Of a DNA stretch of 64,000 nt, positions 8,528 through 17,070 are shown piece by piece. Source of the stretch: an uncultured Planococcus sp. (GTDB lineage Bacteria > Bacillota > Bacilli > Bacillales_A > Planococcaceae); the NCBI GenBank assembly GCA_947493585.1, contig CANLRI010000003.1:62001-126000 (forward strand), in the 5' to 3' direction. Below the pieces are notes generated by a model that saw only the letters and a list, made by a program, of their open reading frames with translations, did no database searches and was not told the origin of the DNA. Each line of letters begins with the position of its first letter. The first letter of the stretch is position 1. Position numbers and translations under genes: made by a program.

Positions 8528-8562
8528 GAGGGCATTTCGATTCCCTAATAATTTTCATCACG

Positions 8563-8592
8563 AAAAAACCACCCCCAATGACGGGAGCGGTT
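8563..8592 (-). terminator. Diverged copy of the PfpI-gene terminator
   Basis: This is a near-copy of the terminator at 8903-8930. Its changed bases remain paired in the minus-strand transcript through two G-U pairs, and it ends in six T. It can therefore still terminate leftward transcription that passes the first copy. Confidence 0.75.
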
Positions 8593-8593
8593 C

Positions 8594-8890
8594 CAGCTTG
8601 TCGAGAAAGCTAAGAAGTCGTATTTTCCGAAGCTTATCGCTCGCTTTCCGTGGGCTCGCGCCCAAGCCTCCTCAGCCGCTACGCGCCTTGCGGGGTCTCG
8701 GTCGTCTCGCTGATCCACAGGAAAGATAAGGTCGACCTACGGGAGAACTTATCTTTGCGAAAGTAATGCGCAGCATTATTGAGCAGCCGGGGTTCCGAGC
8801 GGACGCTTCTCCAAATACTCAGATAGGTCATTGATTTTTGAATGTCGAAAAGATGATCCCATTTTAATTCATAACTGATACATAGCCTTC
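8594..8890. repeat. Long intergenic repeat-like block, no gene
   Basis: The 462-base gap 8479-8940 contains no plausible gene. The first 32 bases (8594-8625) recur with four changes at 61236-61267, each time directly beside an intrinsic terminator. The rest (about 8626-8830) is GC-rich, with a GGGC/GCCC hairpin and a GCTTTCCGTGGGC stretch of the kind I associate with dispersed intergenic repeats in Planococcaceae. That association is from memory and needs a search. Confidence 0.6.
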
Positions 8891-8902
8891 TTCAACACTT
8901 TA

Positions 8903-8930
8903 AAACCGCTCCCAATGACGGGAGCGGTTT
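8903..8930 (-). terminator. Intrinsic terminator of the PfpI-like gene
   Basis: AAACCGCTCCC and GGGAGCGGTTT form an 11-bp stem around AATGAC, ten bases after the stop codon. It has a short T tract on the minus strand. Confidence 0.85.
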
Positions 8931-8940
8931 GGATAGTTCC

Positions 8941-9459
8941 TTATTTGTTTTCAAGCAATTTCAGTGACTCGCGGTTGAATGCCGGGATATCATCCGGCTG
9001 GCGGCTTGTTACCAATTGATCTTGGCAGACAGCCACTTCTTCGTCCACAACAGTTGCGCCAGCGTATTCCATATCGACTTGGATCGATTTGAATCCTGTC
9101 GCTTTGCGGCCTTCCAAAGCTTTCGCCGTGATCAATAGCTGCGGCCCGTGGCAGATCGCGAAGACCGGTTTTTTGGCATCCATGAAGGCTTTCGTGAATG
9201 TCACGAAACGATCATCTGCGCGCAATTGGTCCGGCGAGAAACCGCCTGGCAATAACAGCGCATCGAATTCATCCGGGTTGACGTCGTCGATGCCTTTATC
9301 TATGGTCACAACGGCTTCGCCTTGTTTGCCGGTTACTTTCTTGCCAGCTTCCTTTTCGATATTGATCAGTTCATGGCCAGCTTCGTTAAACGCTTTTGCC
9401 GGTTCTGTATACTCCACATCTTCAAACATATCTGTAATTAACGTTGCAATTTTTGCCAC
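8941..9459 (-). CDS. DJ-1/PfpI family protein (type 1 glutamine amidotransferase-like)
   Basis: This 172-residue protein of the DJ-1/PfpI superfamily carries the nucleophile elbow AICHGPQLLI (Cys near 101). It also has ALLLPGGFSPDQLR, with a conserved Glu in the early MFEDVEYTEP segment. Relatives are general-stress proteins or deglycase/chaperone-like enzymes; B. subtilis YfkM is similar. The start is GTG at 9459, preceded by AGGAGTGAAGG. It lies 70 bases after the DNA glycosylase gene, on the same strand and without a clear terminator between them. Confidence 0.92.
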   Translation of the reverse strand: MAKIATLITDMFEDVEYTEPAKAFNEAGHELINIEKEAGKKVTGKQGEAVVTIDKGIDDVNPDEFDALLLPGGFSPDQLRADDRFVTFTKAFMDAKKPVFAICHGPQLLITAKALEGRKATGFKSIQVDMEYAGATVVDEEVAVCQDQLVTSRQPDDIPAFNRESLKLLENK

Positions 9460-9529
9460 TTTCCTTCACTCCTTCTGTTTAAGTACTCCCTCTCAGTATT
9501 CCACGAATTAGAAAGCTTAAACATCCGGA

Positions 9530-10123
9530 TTACGGACGGAATTTCGAGACAAACGGATTTTCCGATTCCCAGAAGCGGTATGGATAATGGACCGCTTCCT
9601 GTGAATTCCCGATGCCGACGCGCGGCCCTGTCGACACCGCGTGCACCGCATCGCCCTCAGCGATATAAAGCGGGCGTTCAGTGAAATGATGGCCGTTATA
9701 ATCCATCGTGATGCCCATCGCTTTCGTCAGCTTGCCGGGTCCGCTCGTCCATTGCTTCATCGGCATATGCTGCCCTCTCCGCTCCGCCATGAACTCGATA
9801 CCCTCGACCGGCTCGACTGCGCGGATCAGGATGGCGCGCGGTGTATCTTGCGGGCCGCTGACGACATTCAATAATGTATGGGTGTGCATTTGATAGGTAT
9901 ACACAAGGCCAGATCTGCCGAACATCACTTCCGTACGTTTGGTGCGGCGGTTGCCAAAACTATGTGCAGCCCGGTCTTCCGCCCCCATATATGCTTCGGT
10001 CTCGACGATCCTGCCGGCGACAATACCGCCGGGCAGTTCATGGACCAGGATTTTCCCTAATAAGTCGCGCGACAAATCAAGTGTCGGCGCTTCAAAATAA
10101 TTCGCATCCAACGGCTCAAACAT
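9530..10123 (-). CDS. 3-methyladenine DNA glycosylase, AAG/MPG type
   Basis: This 197-residue enzyme excises alkylated purines (3-methyladenine, hypoxanthine). It has family blocks LARDLLGK-like (LSRDLLGKILVHELPGG), ETEAYMGAEDRAAHSFGNRRT with the catalytic Glu, and the TSGPGKLTKAMGI motif. The start at 10123 follows GGAGGGATTAGC. An in-frame codon at 10144 overlaps the trpA stop and has no ribosome site. It begins 20 bases after trpA, so it is probably co-transcribed with the trp operon, though nothing links it to tryptophan metabolism. Confidence 0.93.
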   Translation of the reverse strand: MFEPLDANYFEAPTLDLSRDLLGKILVHELPGGIVAGRIVETEAYMGAEDRAAHSFGNRRTKRTEVMFGRSGLVYTYQMHTHTLLNVVSGPQDTPRAILIRAVEPVEGIEFMAERRGQHMPMKQWTSGPGKLTKAMGITMDYNGHHFTERPLYIAEGDAVHAVSTGPRVGIGNSQEAVHYPYRFWESENPFVSKFRP

Positions 10124-10143
10124 GCTAATCCCTCCTAACGGCA

Positions 10144-10914
10144 TTATACCGAATGAGGGGCGGTCACTGCATCGATCAAGGGTTCGACGTCTTCAATGCG
10201 GCCTTCATGGAACGCTTGGACAATCGCGCTGCCGACAATAAAGCCGTCGACATCATCACGCAACATCTCGACATGGCTTTCTTTCGAGATGCCGAATCCT
10301 GCATAGACCGGGACAGGGCTCAATTCCCTTACTTTGCGCGTGAATGCGCCGACTTCTTCCGCCAACTCATCACGGCTTCCGGTAATGCCGGTCACGGTTA
10401 CCGCATAGACGAATCCTTCCGCCTGCTTCAGGATTTCTTCCAGGCGGCTGTCGATTGTCGTCAAGGTGACGAGCTGAATCAGCACAAGTTCCTGCTGTTT
10501 CGCGAACGGTTCGATCAATTGGCGATGCTCAAACGGCAAGTCCGGAATGATGACGCCTGATGCCCCCGCTTTTTTCGCTTCCTGTGTAAAACGCTCCGCT
10601 CCGAAGCGAATGACCGGATTCAAATACGTCATGATGATGAGCGGGACTTTCACTTCGAAATCAAAGCGCTGCATCTCATCGAGCACTTTTTCCAGCGTGA
10701 TGCCTTCAGAAAGTGCACGGTTCCCCGCCGCTTCGATCGTCGGGCCATCAGCGACCGGATCCGAGAACGGAATGCCGACTTCAATCGCCGTCACACCGCG
10801 CTCTTGCAGATGCCGGATCTGCTCACCGAGTTTTTCAATTCCGCCGTCGCCTGCCATAATATAGGCGACAAAGGCTTTATGTCCTGCTTGTTTCAGTTCT
10901 GCTAATCGTTTCAT
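10144..10914 (-). CDS. trpA: Tryptophan synthase alpha chain
   Basis: TrpA cleaves indole-3-glycerol phosphate to indole and glyceraldehyde 3-phosphate and passes indole to TrpB. The 256-residue TIM barrel has the catalytic Glu and Asp in [16 protein letters not shown] and the phosphate-binding GFGIS and GFIVGSAIV loops. Its ATG overlaps the stop codon of trpFB (ATGA), so translation is coupled. It is the last trp gene of the operon. Confidence 0.97.
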   Translation of the reverse strand: MKRLAELKQAGHKAFVAYIMAGDGGIEKLGEQIRHLQERGVTAIEVGIPFSDPVADGPTIEAAGNRALSEGITLEKVLDEMQRFDFEVKVPLIIMTYLNPVIRFGAERFTQEAKKAGASGVIIPDLPFEHRQLIEPFAKQQELVLIQLVTLTTIDSRLEEILKQAEGFVYAVTVTGITGSRDELAEEVGAFTRKVRELSPVPVYAGFGISKESHVEMLRDDVDGFIVGSAIVQAFHEGRIEDVEPLIDAVTAPHSV

Positions 10915-12719
10915 GACAGCCCCTCCATTTTTTCGGCGTATGTCGCCATATCCTTATCGCCTCTGCCGGATACGCAGATGACGAGCAATTCATCCGCTGT
11001 CATCGACTGCGCTTGTTTTTTCGCTTCCGCTATCGCATGGGCAGATTCCAAAGCCGGAATGATGCCTTCAAGACGCGACATTTCAATGACCGATGCGAGT
11101 GCCTCATCATCCGTGATGGCCTGATAAGTGACGCGACCGCTATCCGCCAGATGCGCATGCTCCGGACCGATGCCTGGGTAGTCAAGGCCTGCCGAAATCG
11201 AATGCGCTTCCTGCACTTGTCCGGCATCGTCTTGCAATAATTTCATCATGGCGCCGTGGAGCACGCCTTCCGATCCTTTTGTTAAAGTGGCAGCATGGCG
11301 TTCGGTATCAACGCCCTCCCCTGCCGCTTCAGCACCGATCAAGCGGACTTTTTCATCATCGACGAACGGGTGGAACATGCCGATGGCGTTGGATCCACCT
11401 CCAACACATGCCACGATAGCATCCGGAAGACGCCCTTCCTTATCCAGGATCTGCCGCTTTGTTTCCTTGCCGATGACGCTTTGGAAATCACGCACCATCG
11501 TCGGGAATGGGTGCGGCCCAAGCGCCGAGCCGATCAAATAATGGGTATCTTCTACATTGGTGACCCAGTAACGCAGCGCTTCATTCACAGCGTCTTTTAA
11601 TGTGCCGCTGCCTTTCGAGACACTTTCCACTCGCGCTCCCAATAATTTCATGCGGAATACATTGAGCTGCTGGCGTTTAATATCTTCTTCGCCCATGAAC
11701 ACGACACAGTCCAAATCGAACAAGGCGCAAATGGTAGCTGTCGCCACGCCATGCTGGCCGGCTCCTGTTTCGGCGACGATTTTACGCTTGCCCATACGCT
11801 GTGCGAGCAGCGCTTGGCCAATCGCATTGTTCACCTTATGGGCGCCGGTATGGTTCAAATCTTCGCGCTTCAAATAAATTTTCGGCCCGCCCCACGCTTC
11901 GGTCATGCGTGCCGCAAAAGTCAGCGGCTGTTCGCGCCCGACATATTCCTTTAGGTAATGGTGATATTCCTTTTGGAACTCCGCGTCATTTTTCGCATCT
12001 TTATAAGCCGCTTCCAGTTCTTTGACTGCTTTCATCAAAGTTTCCGGAACAAACTGGCCGCCGTAGCGACCGAAAAATCCTACTGGGTCTATTGTCTTTT
12101 CTTTTGTTCTCTCCATCGAATCACCCTTTGCCTGTAGTATGAATTGCTGGATTTTCGCTTCATCTTTTCGGCCATCGGTTTCCACCCCGCTCGATACATC
12201 GACCATGAAAGGAGTGGTTTGGCTGATGGCCGCTTGCACGTTGTCTCTATCCAATCCACCCGCTAAAATGAGGCGGCTATGATCCAAATTGACGTTTTCC
12301 AGGAGGCTCCAATCAAACACATGCCCACTGCCTCCCCGGTAGTCGGTGCCTGGTGCATCGACCAATATATAATCTGCAATCGAGTTGTTCAATTTCTCTA
12401 CATCGTCCGGTGTGCGGATCGAGAAGGCTTGAATGACCGGCACTTCGATGCGCTGGATCAATTCATCCGGTTCATCGCCGTGCAATTGCACCATCGTCAA
12501 TGGCACCGTCTTGACAGCATTTTCAATTTCTTCGTATGAGGCGTTGACGAATACGCCGATCCGCTGCATATCATTATTTGCGAGACGCGATAACTCTTGC
12601 GCCCGTTCGATCGATACGCGCCGCTTGCTTGGGGCAAAGACAAATCCGATCGCATCCGCTTGTGATGCGGCTTTAACGTGTTGCTCTTCCATTAATCCAC
12701 AGATTTTAACACGTGTCAT
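10911..12719 (-). CDS. trpFB: Fused phosphoribosylanthranilate isomerase-tryptophan synthase beta (TrpF-TrpB)
   Basis: One uninterrupted frame of 602 codons encodes TrpF (residues 1-201: KICGL with catalytic Cys, [27 protein letters not shown]) followed by TrpB (residues 202-602). TrpB has the PLP lysine in [26 protein letters not shown] and a normal C-terminus. An internal ATG at 12116, with AAGGGTGA a few bases before it, sits exactly at the TrpB start. TrpB may therefore be made alone, as a fusion, or both. In Bacillus these are separate genes. A lost stop codon, real or from a sequence error, is the simplest origin. It overlaps trpC and trpA by 4 bases each. Confidence 0.92.
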   Translation of the reverse strand: MTRVKICGLMEEQHVKAASQADAIGFVFAPSKRRVSIERAQELSRLANNDMQRIGVFVNASYEEIENAVKTVPLTMVQLHGDEPDELIQRIEVPVIQAFSIRTPDDVEKLNNSIADYILVDAPGTDYRGGSGHVFDWSLLENVNLDHSRLILAGGLDRDNVQAAISQTTPFMVDVSSGVETDGRKDEAKIQQFILQAKGDSMERTKEKTIDPVGFFGRYGGQFVPETLMKAVKELEAAYKDAKNDAEFQKEYHHYLKEYVGREQPLTFAARMTEAWGGPKIYLKREDLNHTGAHKVNNAIGQALLAQRMGKRKIVAETGAGQHGVATATICALFDLDCVVFMGEEDIKRQQLNVFRMKLLGARVESVSKGSGTLKDAVNEALRYWVTNVEDTHYLIGSALGPHPFPTMVRDFQSVIGKETKRQILDKEGRLPDAIVACVGGGSNAIGMFHPFVDDEKVRLIGAEAAGEGVDTERHAATLTKGSEGVLHGAMMKLLQDDAGQVQEAHSISAGLDYPGIGPEHAHLADSGRVTYQAITDDEALASVIEMSRLEGIIPALESAHAIAEAKKQAQSMTADELLVICVSGRGDKDMATYAEKMEGLS

Positions 12720-13489
12720 TGCGCTGCCTCCTGTCCTGTTGCCTGGCGAATCCAGGCTGCCGGATTTTCCGAACGCATCAACGCTTCACCGACCAGTACG
12801 CCTTTTGCACCGAGTTCGTAAGCTTTGTGCGCATCCGCCGTATCGTTCATGCCACTCTCGCTGATCAGCACCGAACCACTGCCAAATATAAATTTCTCAG
12901 CCAATTCCGCCGTCCGTTCCAACGACACTTCAAAAGTTTTTAAATTGCGGTTATTGACGCCGATCAATTGCGCTCCGAGCGCTACGGCTTTTTCCAGCTC
13001 TCCTGCATCATGCACTTCCACGAGGATTTCCAGGCCGAGCGAATCCGCATAGCGGAATAATCGCTCGAGCTCCTCGTCTTTAAGCGCTGCGACAATCAAT
13101 AGAATGATCGTTGCTCCAGCCGCTTTCGCCCGTTCAATCTGAATTTCGCTGACCATGAAATCTTTGCACAACACCGGAACCGAAACCGCACGCGCCACTT
13201 TCTTCAAATCTTCAATGGACCCTTTAAAATATTGCTCATCCGTCAATACGGAAATGGCGGCTGCACCGGCCCCTTCGTATTGGCGGGCCTGTTCAACGAC
13301 GTCCACTTCCATGCGGATGGTGCCTTTTGACGGCGATGCGCGCTTGATTTCCGAAATGACTCCGCGGCTTTTCCGCAAGGTGTCGATGAGTTTCGGTTTA
13401 TCCGGATATCGCTCGGTTTTGGGATAACTATTTTCAAAAGCAGTGATTTCCTGCCGTTTGGTTTCCATGATTTTGTCCAATATGGTCAT
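12716..13489 (-). CDS. trpC: Indole-3-glycerol phosphate synthase
   Basis: This 257-residue TIM-barrel enzyme closes the indole ring from CdRP. It has the catalytic Lys and Glu motifs IKRASPSKG and VLCKDFMV, plus [17 protein letters not shown] and the phosphate loop SESGMND. The start overlaps the trpD stop by 4 bases and its own stop overlaps trpFB. All are read from the T-box controlled promoter at 14839-14867. Confidence 0.97.
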   Translation of the reverse strand: MTILDKIMETKRQEITAFENSYPKTERYPDKPKLIDTLRKSRGVISEIKRASPSKGTIRMEVDVVEQARQYEGAGAAAISVLTDEQYFKGSIEDLKKVARAVSVPVLCKDFMVSEIQIERAKAAGATIILLIVAALKDEELERLFRYADSLGLEILVEVHDAGELEKAVALGAQLIGVNNRNLKTFEVSLERTAELAEKFIFGSGSVLISESGMNDTADAHKAYELGAKGVLVGEALMRSENPAAWIRQATGQEAAQ

Positions 13490-14478
13490 ACGAGCACCCC
13501 CGATGCTAGGCGGTGCAATTCATACACACGCGCCGTTTCGCCTGAAATGATTGATTTTCTTGCCTGATGCACGCCTTCCGCAATGCTTGCGGCACGGCCG
13601 CTCACATAAAGCACCGTTCCCGCATTCAGCGCTACCGTATCCAAATATGCGCTCGGCGTCCCGTCGATCACTTGCATGAAAATCTCCGCATTGCGCTTCG
13701 AATCGCCACCGCGAATCGCCTCGATCGGTGCGGTTTCAAGCCCGACTTCGTGAGGATGGACTGTCATGCTGCGCTTGCCTTGTTCGTCAAAGACGATCAA
13801 ATGGTTAGTTCCAGCAAGAGATAATTCATCCAGCCCGCCTGCCCCGTGGACAATCGCCCCGCGCTTTCTGCCAAGACGCATCAAGGCATCCGCCATCGGT
13901 TCCATCATGTCCGGACGATAGACGCCGCTCATTTGGATGGCGATCGGCAAAGGATTCGCCAGCGGGCCGACCAAGTTGAAGATGGTCGGCGTGCCGATTT
14001 CCTTGCGCACTTCGCGCAAGCCACCGAGTGCCGGGTGGATTGCCGGCGCGAACAAAAAAGCGATGCCTGTCTGTTCGACGAGTGCCGGCAGTTCCGTTAC
14101 AGCCAATTGGGTGGAGATCCCGATCTCTTCCAATAAATCAGAGCTGCCCGTCTTGCTGGAGACGCTTCGGTTGCCGTGCTTTGCGACGCTCATGCCGCAG
14201 CCCGCTAACACGAAAGCCGTCAATGTGCTGATATTGAAGCTGAAGGATTTGTCGCCGCCTGTCCCGCAAACGTCCACCAGCTCGCCCGCCATTTCCGGAA
14301 GCTTCACTGCTTTCTCACGCATCGCCAGGACCATGCCGACCAATTCATCGGCCGTCTCGCCTTTTTCGTGCAATTCGTTCAAGAAATTTTTCATCTGCTG
14401 GCGGTTCATGCGCCCTTCCAATAATTCCAACGCTCGCTGTTTCATTGTATGTTCATTCATATTCTCTGCTCTGCTCAT
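13486..14478 (-). CDS. trpD: Anthranilate phosphoribosyltransferase
   Basis: TrpD joins anthranilate to PRPP. The 330-residue protein has the PRPP motif VDVCGTGGDKSFSFNIST, KHGNRSVSSKTGSSDLLEE and VHGAGGLDELS. ATG at 14478 (MSRAENMNE) is chosen over an upstream in-frame codon at 14523 because GGAGAG lies 7 bases before it, and because 14523 falls inside the leader terminator. It is the first gene of the operon; trpE and trpG are not present upstream. Confidence 0.95.
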   Translation of the reverse strand: MSRAENMNEHTMKQRALELLEGRMNRQQMKNFLNELHEKGETADELVGMVLAMREKAVKLPEMAGELVDVCGTGGDKSFSFNISTLTAFVLAGCGMSVAKHGNRSVSSKTGSSDLLEEIGISTQLAVTELPALVEQTGIAFLFAPAIHPALGGLREVRKEIGTPTIFNLVGPLANPLPIAIQMSGVYRPDMMEPMADALMRLGRKRGAIVHGAGGLDELSLAGTNHLIVFDEQGKRSMTVHPHEVGLETAPIEAIRGGDSKRNAEIFMQVIDGTPSAYLDTVALNAGTVLYVSGRAASIAEGVHQARKSIISGETARVYELHRLASGVLV

Positions 14479-14510
14479 CTCAATCTCTCCTCGTCTCGTT
14501 TTTAAATGCA

Positions 14511-14838
14511 AAAATCCCCGCAACCGGGGTCTATTCCGGTTGCGGGGACGGTTTTAACCGCGGTACCACCACGCATTAATGCATTTTGCACTCACTCAAA
14601 CAGGCTTCTTAAGCCTTTCCCTTTAACGCAGGGATACGTCCGCCATACTCGCTTCCGCTTTCCGGCTGGCTCTCATAAGTCCATTCGCACAGCGCTTCTA
14701 ATCAGCTTCCACCACCCGCTGACTCTCTAAATAGACGCCACTGCCTACTCGTCTCATTCCTCGATTTACACTCTTCTGTTCTCGTCTCTGCTAACTCTTC
14801 TCTCGAATAGACTTGCCGCTACCAACAAGTTGTTCTTC
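14511..14838 (-). promoter_or_regulatory. Tryptophan T-box riboswitch leader
   Basis: The leader contains the T-box core TGGTGGTACCGCGG (minus strand, about 14572-14558), which binds the tRNA acceptor end. A terminator with arms CCCCGCAACCGG and CCGGTTGCGGGG plus a T5 run (14547-14511) follows. A UGG codon in the context GAATGGACTT (minus strand, 14683-14681) is the likely specifier, matching tRNA-Trp. The length is normal for a T-box. Uncharged tRNA-Trp would favour the antiterminator and permit trpDCFBA expression. Confidence 0.93.
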
Positions 14839-14867
14839 ATACTAAAAGGTTTTGTATATTCTGTCAA
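14839..14867 (-). promoter_or_regulatory. trp operon sigma-A promoter
   Basis: On the minus strand, a perfect TTGACA (14867-14862) and TAGTAT (14844-14839) are separated by 17 bases. It lies 47 bases after the CoA-transferase stop codon and directly before the T-box leader. Confidence 0.88.
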
Positions 14868-14913
14868 GTGACAAACTTCAACTTCTCCACACCCACCAAT
14901 CGATCGCCTTTGT

Positions 14914-15897
14914 TCAGCGCACTTTGCTGGTTTTCGCGCCAGGCGCCCGGCCAAGAAAAAAAGGATGGCGATGGCGCTCATCCGCCGTCAAGACCGGCGA
15001 CAAGCAACAGTCATGAATGAGCGACAACCCATACCACTCTTGCCAGCTTTTCGATTTAAAAAACGCCGCGACTTGCCTGTGCTCCGGCGTGTCCGGTGCG
15101 CACTCTCCCCAAGACAACCAGTCAGAACGCCCTGCCAGTTTGCAGAAATTGCGCCAGAACTTTTCTTCCAAAGCACCGAGCGTCACGAAGCGCCCGTCCT
15201 TTGTTTCGTAAATTGCGTAGCTGATGCGGCCGCCGCCGATTTCCGGGACGCCATGATCCGACAAGCCCGCTTTCATGTAAGCATCGTGATTCGGCAGAAA
15301 CTCCGCCATCACTTCTGCAAGTGCAATATCCAGATAAGCCCCTTCGCCCGTCCTGAACTTCCGGATCAATGCGGCGAGGATCTGTTCAGATGCAAGCAAG
15401 CCCCCGGTATAATCGGCGAGCGTATTGGTCGGGTGCACCGGCCGGCCGACTTTATCGCGGAGTTGGTCCAAGGCACCCGAAAGCGCAAGGTAATTAAGGT
15501 CATGGCTGCCAAGATGCGCAAGCTCTCCTATTTGCCCATACCCCGATAGCGAACAATAGACGATATCGCCTTTATGCTCTTTGATGCTTTCATAATCCAA
15601 CCCCAGCTTTTTCATGACTCCCGGACGGAAGGTTTCGATAAGGGCGTCAGCAGAACGCATGAGTTCGAGCATCTCGCGTTTGCCGCTTTCGGATTTCAGG
15701 TCCAGATGGACGATTTGTTTACCGGCGTTATGCGCACTGTGCACAAGGCCGCCGCCCATCCCGCGCGATGGATCGCCTGCGGGAGGCTCGATTTTGATGA
15801 CGTCCGCACCGAGTTCAGCGAGCCGCATGCCCGCAAATGGTCCAGGAACGTAATACGTTACATCCAGGATACGGACGCCTGTCAGCGCCTTTTCCAT
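14914..15897 (-). CDS. CaiB/BaiF family CoA transferase or alpha-methylacyl-CoA racemase, short C-terminus
   Basis: The family moves CoA between acids or racemises 2-methylacyl-CoA. Visible motifs include VPGPFAGMRLAELGADVIKIEPPAGDPSRG, with the downstream catalytic-type Asp in GSHDLNYLALSGAL. At 327 residues it is about 30-50 shorter than usual. The sequence after LTADE does not resemble the normal C-terminus and starts near an A7 run (14956-14962), a likely frameshift site. Its ATG directly follows the acyl-CoA dehydrogenase stop (TAAATG). As the last gene of the beta-oxidation operon, a racemase role for branched acyl-CoA is plausible but inferred. Confidence 0.8.
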   Translation of the reverse strand: MEKALTGVRILDVTYYVPGPFAGMRLAELGADVIKIEPPAGDPSRGMGGGLVHSAHNAGKQIVHLDLKSESGKREMLELMRSADALIETFRPGVMKKLGLDYESIKEHKGDIVYCSLSGYGQIGELAHLGSHDLNYLALSGALDQLRDKVGRPVHPTNTLADYTGGLLASEQILAALIRKFRTGEGAYLDIALAEVMAEFLPNHDAYMKAGLSDHGVPEIGGGRISYAIYETKDGRFVTLGALEEKFWRNFCKLAGRSDWLSWGECAPDTPEHRQVAAFFKSKSWQEWYGLSLIHDCCLSPVLTADERHRHPFFLGRAPGAKTSKVR

Positions 15898-17046
15898 TTA
15901 GAGCCCCATCCGTTTGGCGATGATGGTTTTCATGATTTCATTCGAACCGGCATAAATCGCTGCAACTGGGATGTCACGGTAGCGCCGGGCAATCTTGTAT
16001 TCTTCCATGTAACCGTAGCCGCCATGCAATTGCATGCATTCACCCGATATTTTCTTCGCCGTATCCGTCAGCCAGTATTTTGCCATCGATACTTTCGAAA
16101 CGACATCTTTTCCAGCCATATGTTCTTCGATTAAGGATTCTAAGAATGCTTTGCCAAGTTCGATTTCGGTCGCCATTTCCACTAGTTTGAATTGGGTGTT
16201 CTGGAATGCGCTGATCGGCTTGCCGAATGCTTTGCGGGATTTCACATAATCGATCGTCATCTCGAGCATATCTTCCGATGCAATTTGGGCGGCAAGCGCC
16301 ACGACAAGACGCTCCTGCTGCAATTTTTCCATCAAGTATGTAAAGCCTTTGTTTTCTTCGCCGACGAGATTTGCTGCCGGCACTTTGCAACCCTCGAAAT
16401 ACAGTTCGGACGTGTCCTGCGCATGAAGCCCGACTTTATCGAGCTTGCGTCCTTTCGTAAACCCTGGCGTCCCTTCTTCAACCATCAACAAGGAAATGCC
16501 TTTATGCTTCGGTTCCGCTTTCGGGTCGGTCTTCACGACGACCAGCACATGCGTCGAATTGATGCCGTTGGTAATAAAGGTTTTCTGGCCGTTGACGATA
16601 TAATGGTCGCCGTCTTTAACAGCCGTGGCGGAAATATTGGCAAGGTCGGACCCAGCACCTGGTTCCGTCATTGCAATCGCGGTAATATACTCGCCGCTGA
16701 TACAACCCGGCAGCCAATCCTGTTTCTGCTGCTCTGTTCCATATGCTTCAATATAAGGGACAGTAATATCATTGTGCAGCCCGACACCCGTCAGGCTCGC
16801 CCCCACTCGCTCCATTTCTTCACCGATAATGACGCCGTAGCGGAAATCAAGGCCAAGCCCGCCGTACTGCTCTTCTATTTGAGGGCATAAAAAGCCCATA
16901 TCGCCGAGCTGTCTCCAGAACGACTTCGGGATCAGGCGGTCTTTTTCCCATTGCTCGTAATGTGGCACCGCTTCTTTTTCCAAAAACTTACGCAAGGATT
17001 TGCGGAACATCGTATGCTCTTCTTCTTCAAAACGGTATCTTGCCAT
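15898..17046 (-). CDS. Acyl-CoA dehydrogenase (long-chain/isovaleryl-like)
   Basis: This FAD enzyme catalyses the first step of beta-oxidation. It shows MTEPGAGSDLANISA, SRKAFGKPISAFQ and QLHGGYGYMEEY. The usual catalytic-base motif IYEGT reads IYAGS here, as in LCAD (YGGTNEIM). The Glu of LEMTIDYV, aligned with the LCAD helix, is the likely base. ATG at 17046 is preferred to 17055, which lies too close to AAGGGGA. The protein is 382 residues, the usual length. It lies between the SDR and CoA-transferase genes in one operon. Confidence 0.92.
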   Translation of the reverse strand: MARYRFEEEEHTMFRKSLRKFLEKEAVPHYEQWEKDRLIPKSFWRQLGDMGFLCPQIEEQYGGLGLDFRYGVIIGEEMERVGASLTGVGLHNDITVPYIEAYGTEQQKQDWLPGCISGEYITAIAMTEPGAGSDLANISATAVKDGDHYIVNGQKTFITNGINSTHVLVVVKTDPKAEPKHKGISLLMVEEGTPGFTKGRKLDKVGLHAQDTSELYFEGCKVPAANLVGEENKGFTYLMEKLQQERLVVALAAQIASEDMLEMTIDYVKSRKAFGKPISAFQNTQFKLVEMATEIELGKAFLESLIEEHMAGKDVVSKVSMAKYWLTDTAKKISGECMQLHGGYGYMEEYKIARRYRDIPVAAIYAGSNEIMKTIIAKRMGL

Positions 17047-17070
17047 TTCTCCCATTCCCCTTTTCTTACT

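Noticed and set aside
8626-8830. Insertion sequence remnant
   Set aside because: No transposase fragment or terminal inverted repeats could be seen; treated as an intergenic repeat.
13937-14557. 206-codon plus frame opposite trpD and its leader
   Set aside because: Overlaps the T-box terminator and a firm gene; low-complexity shadow.
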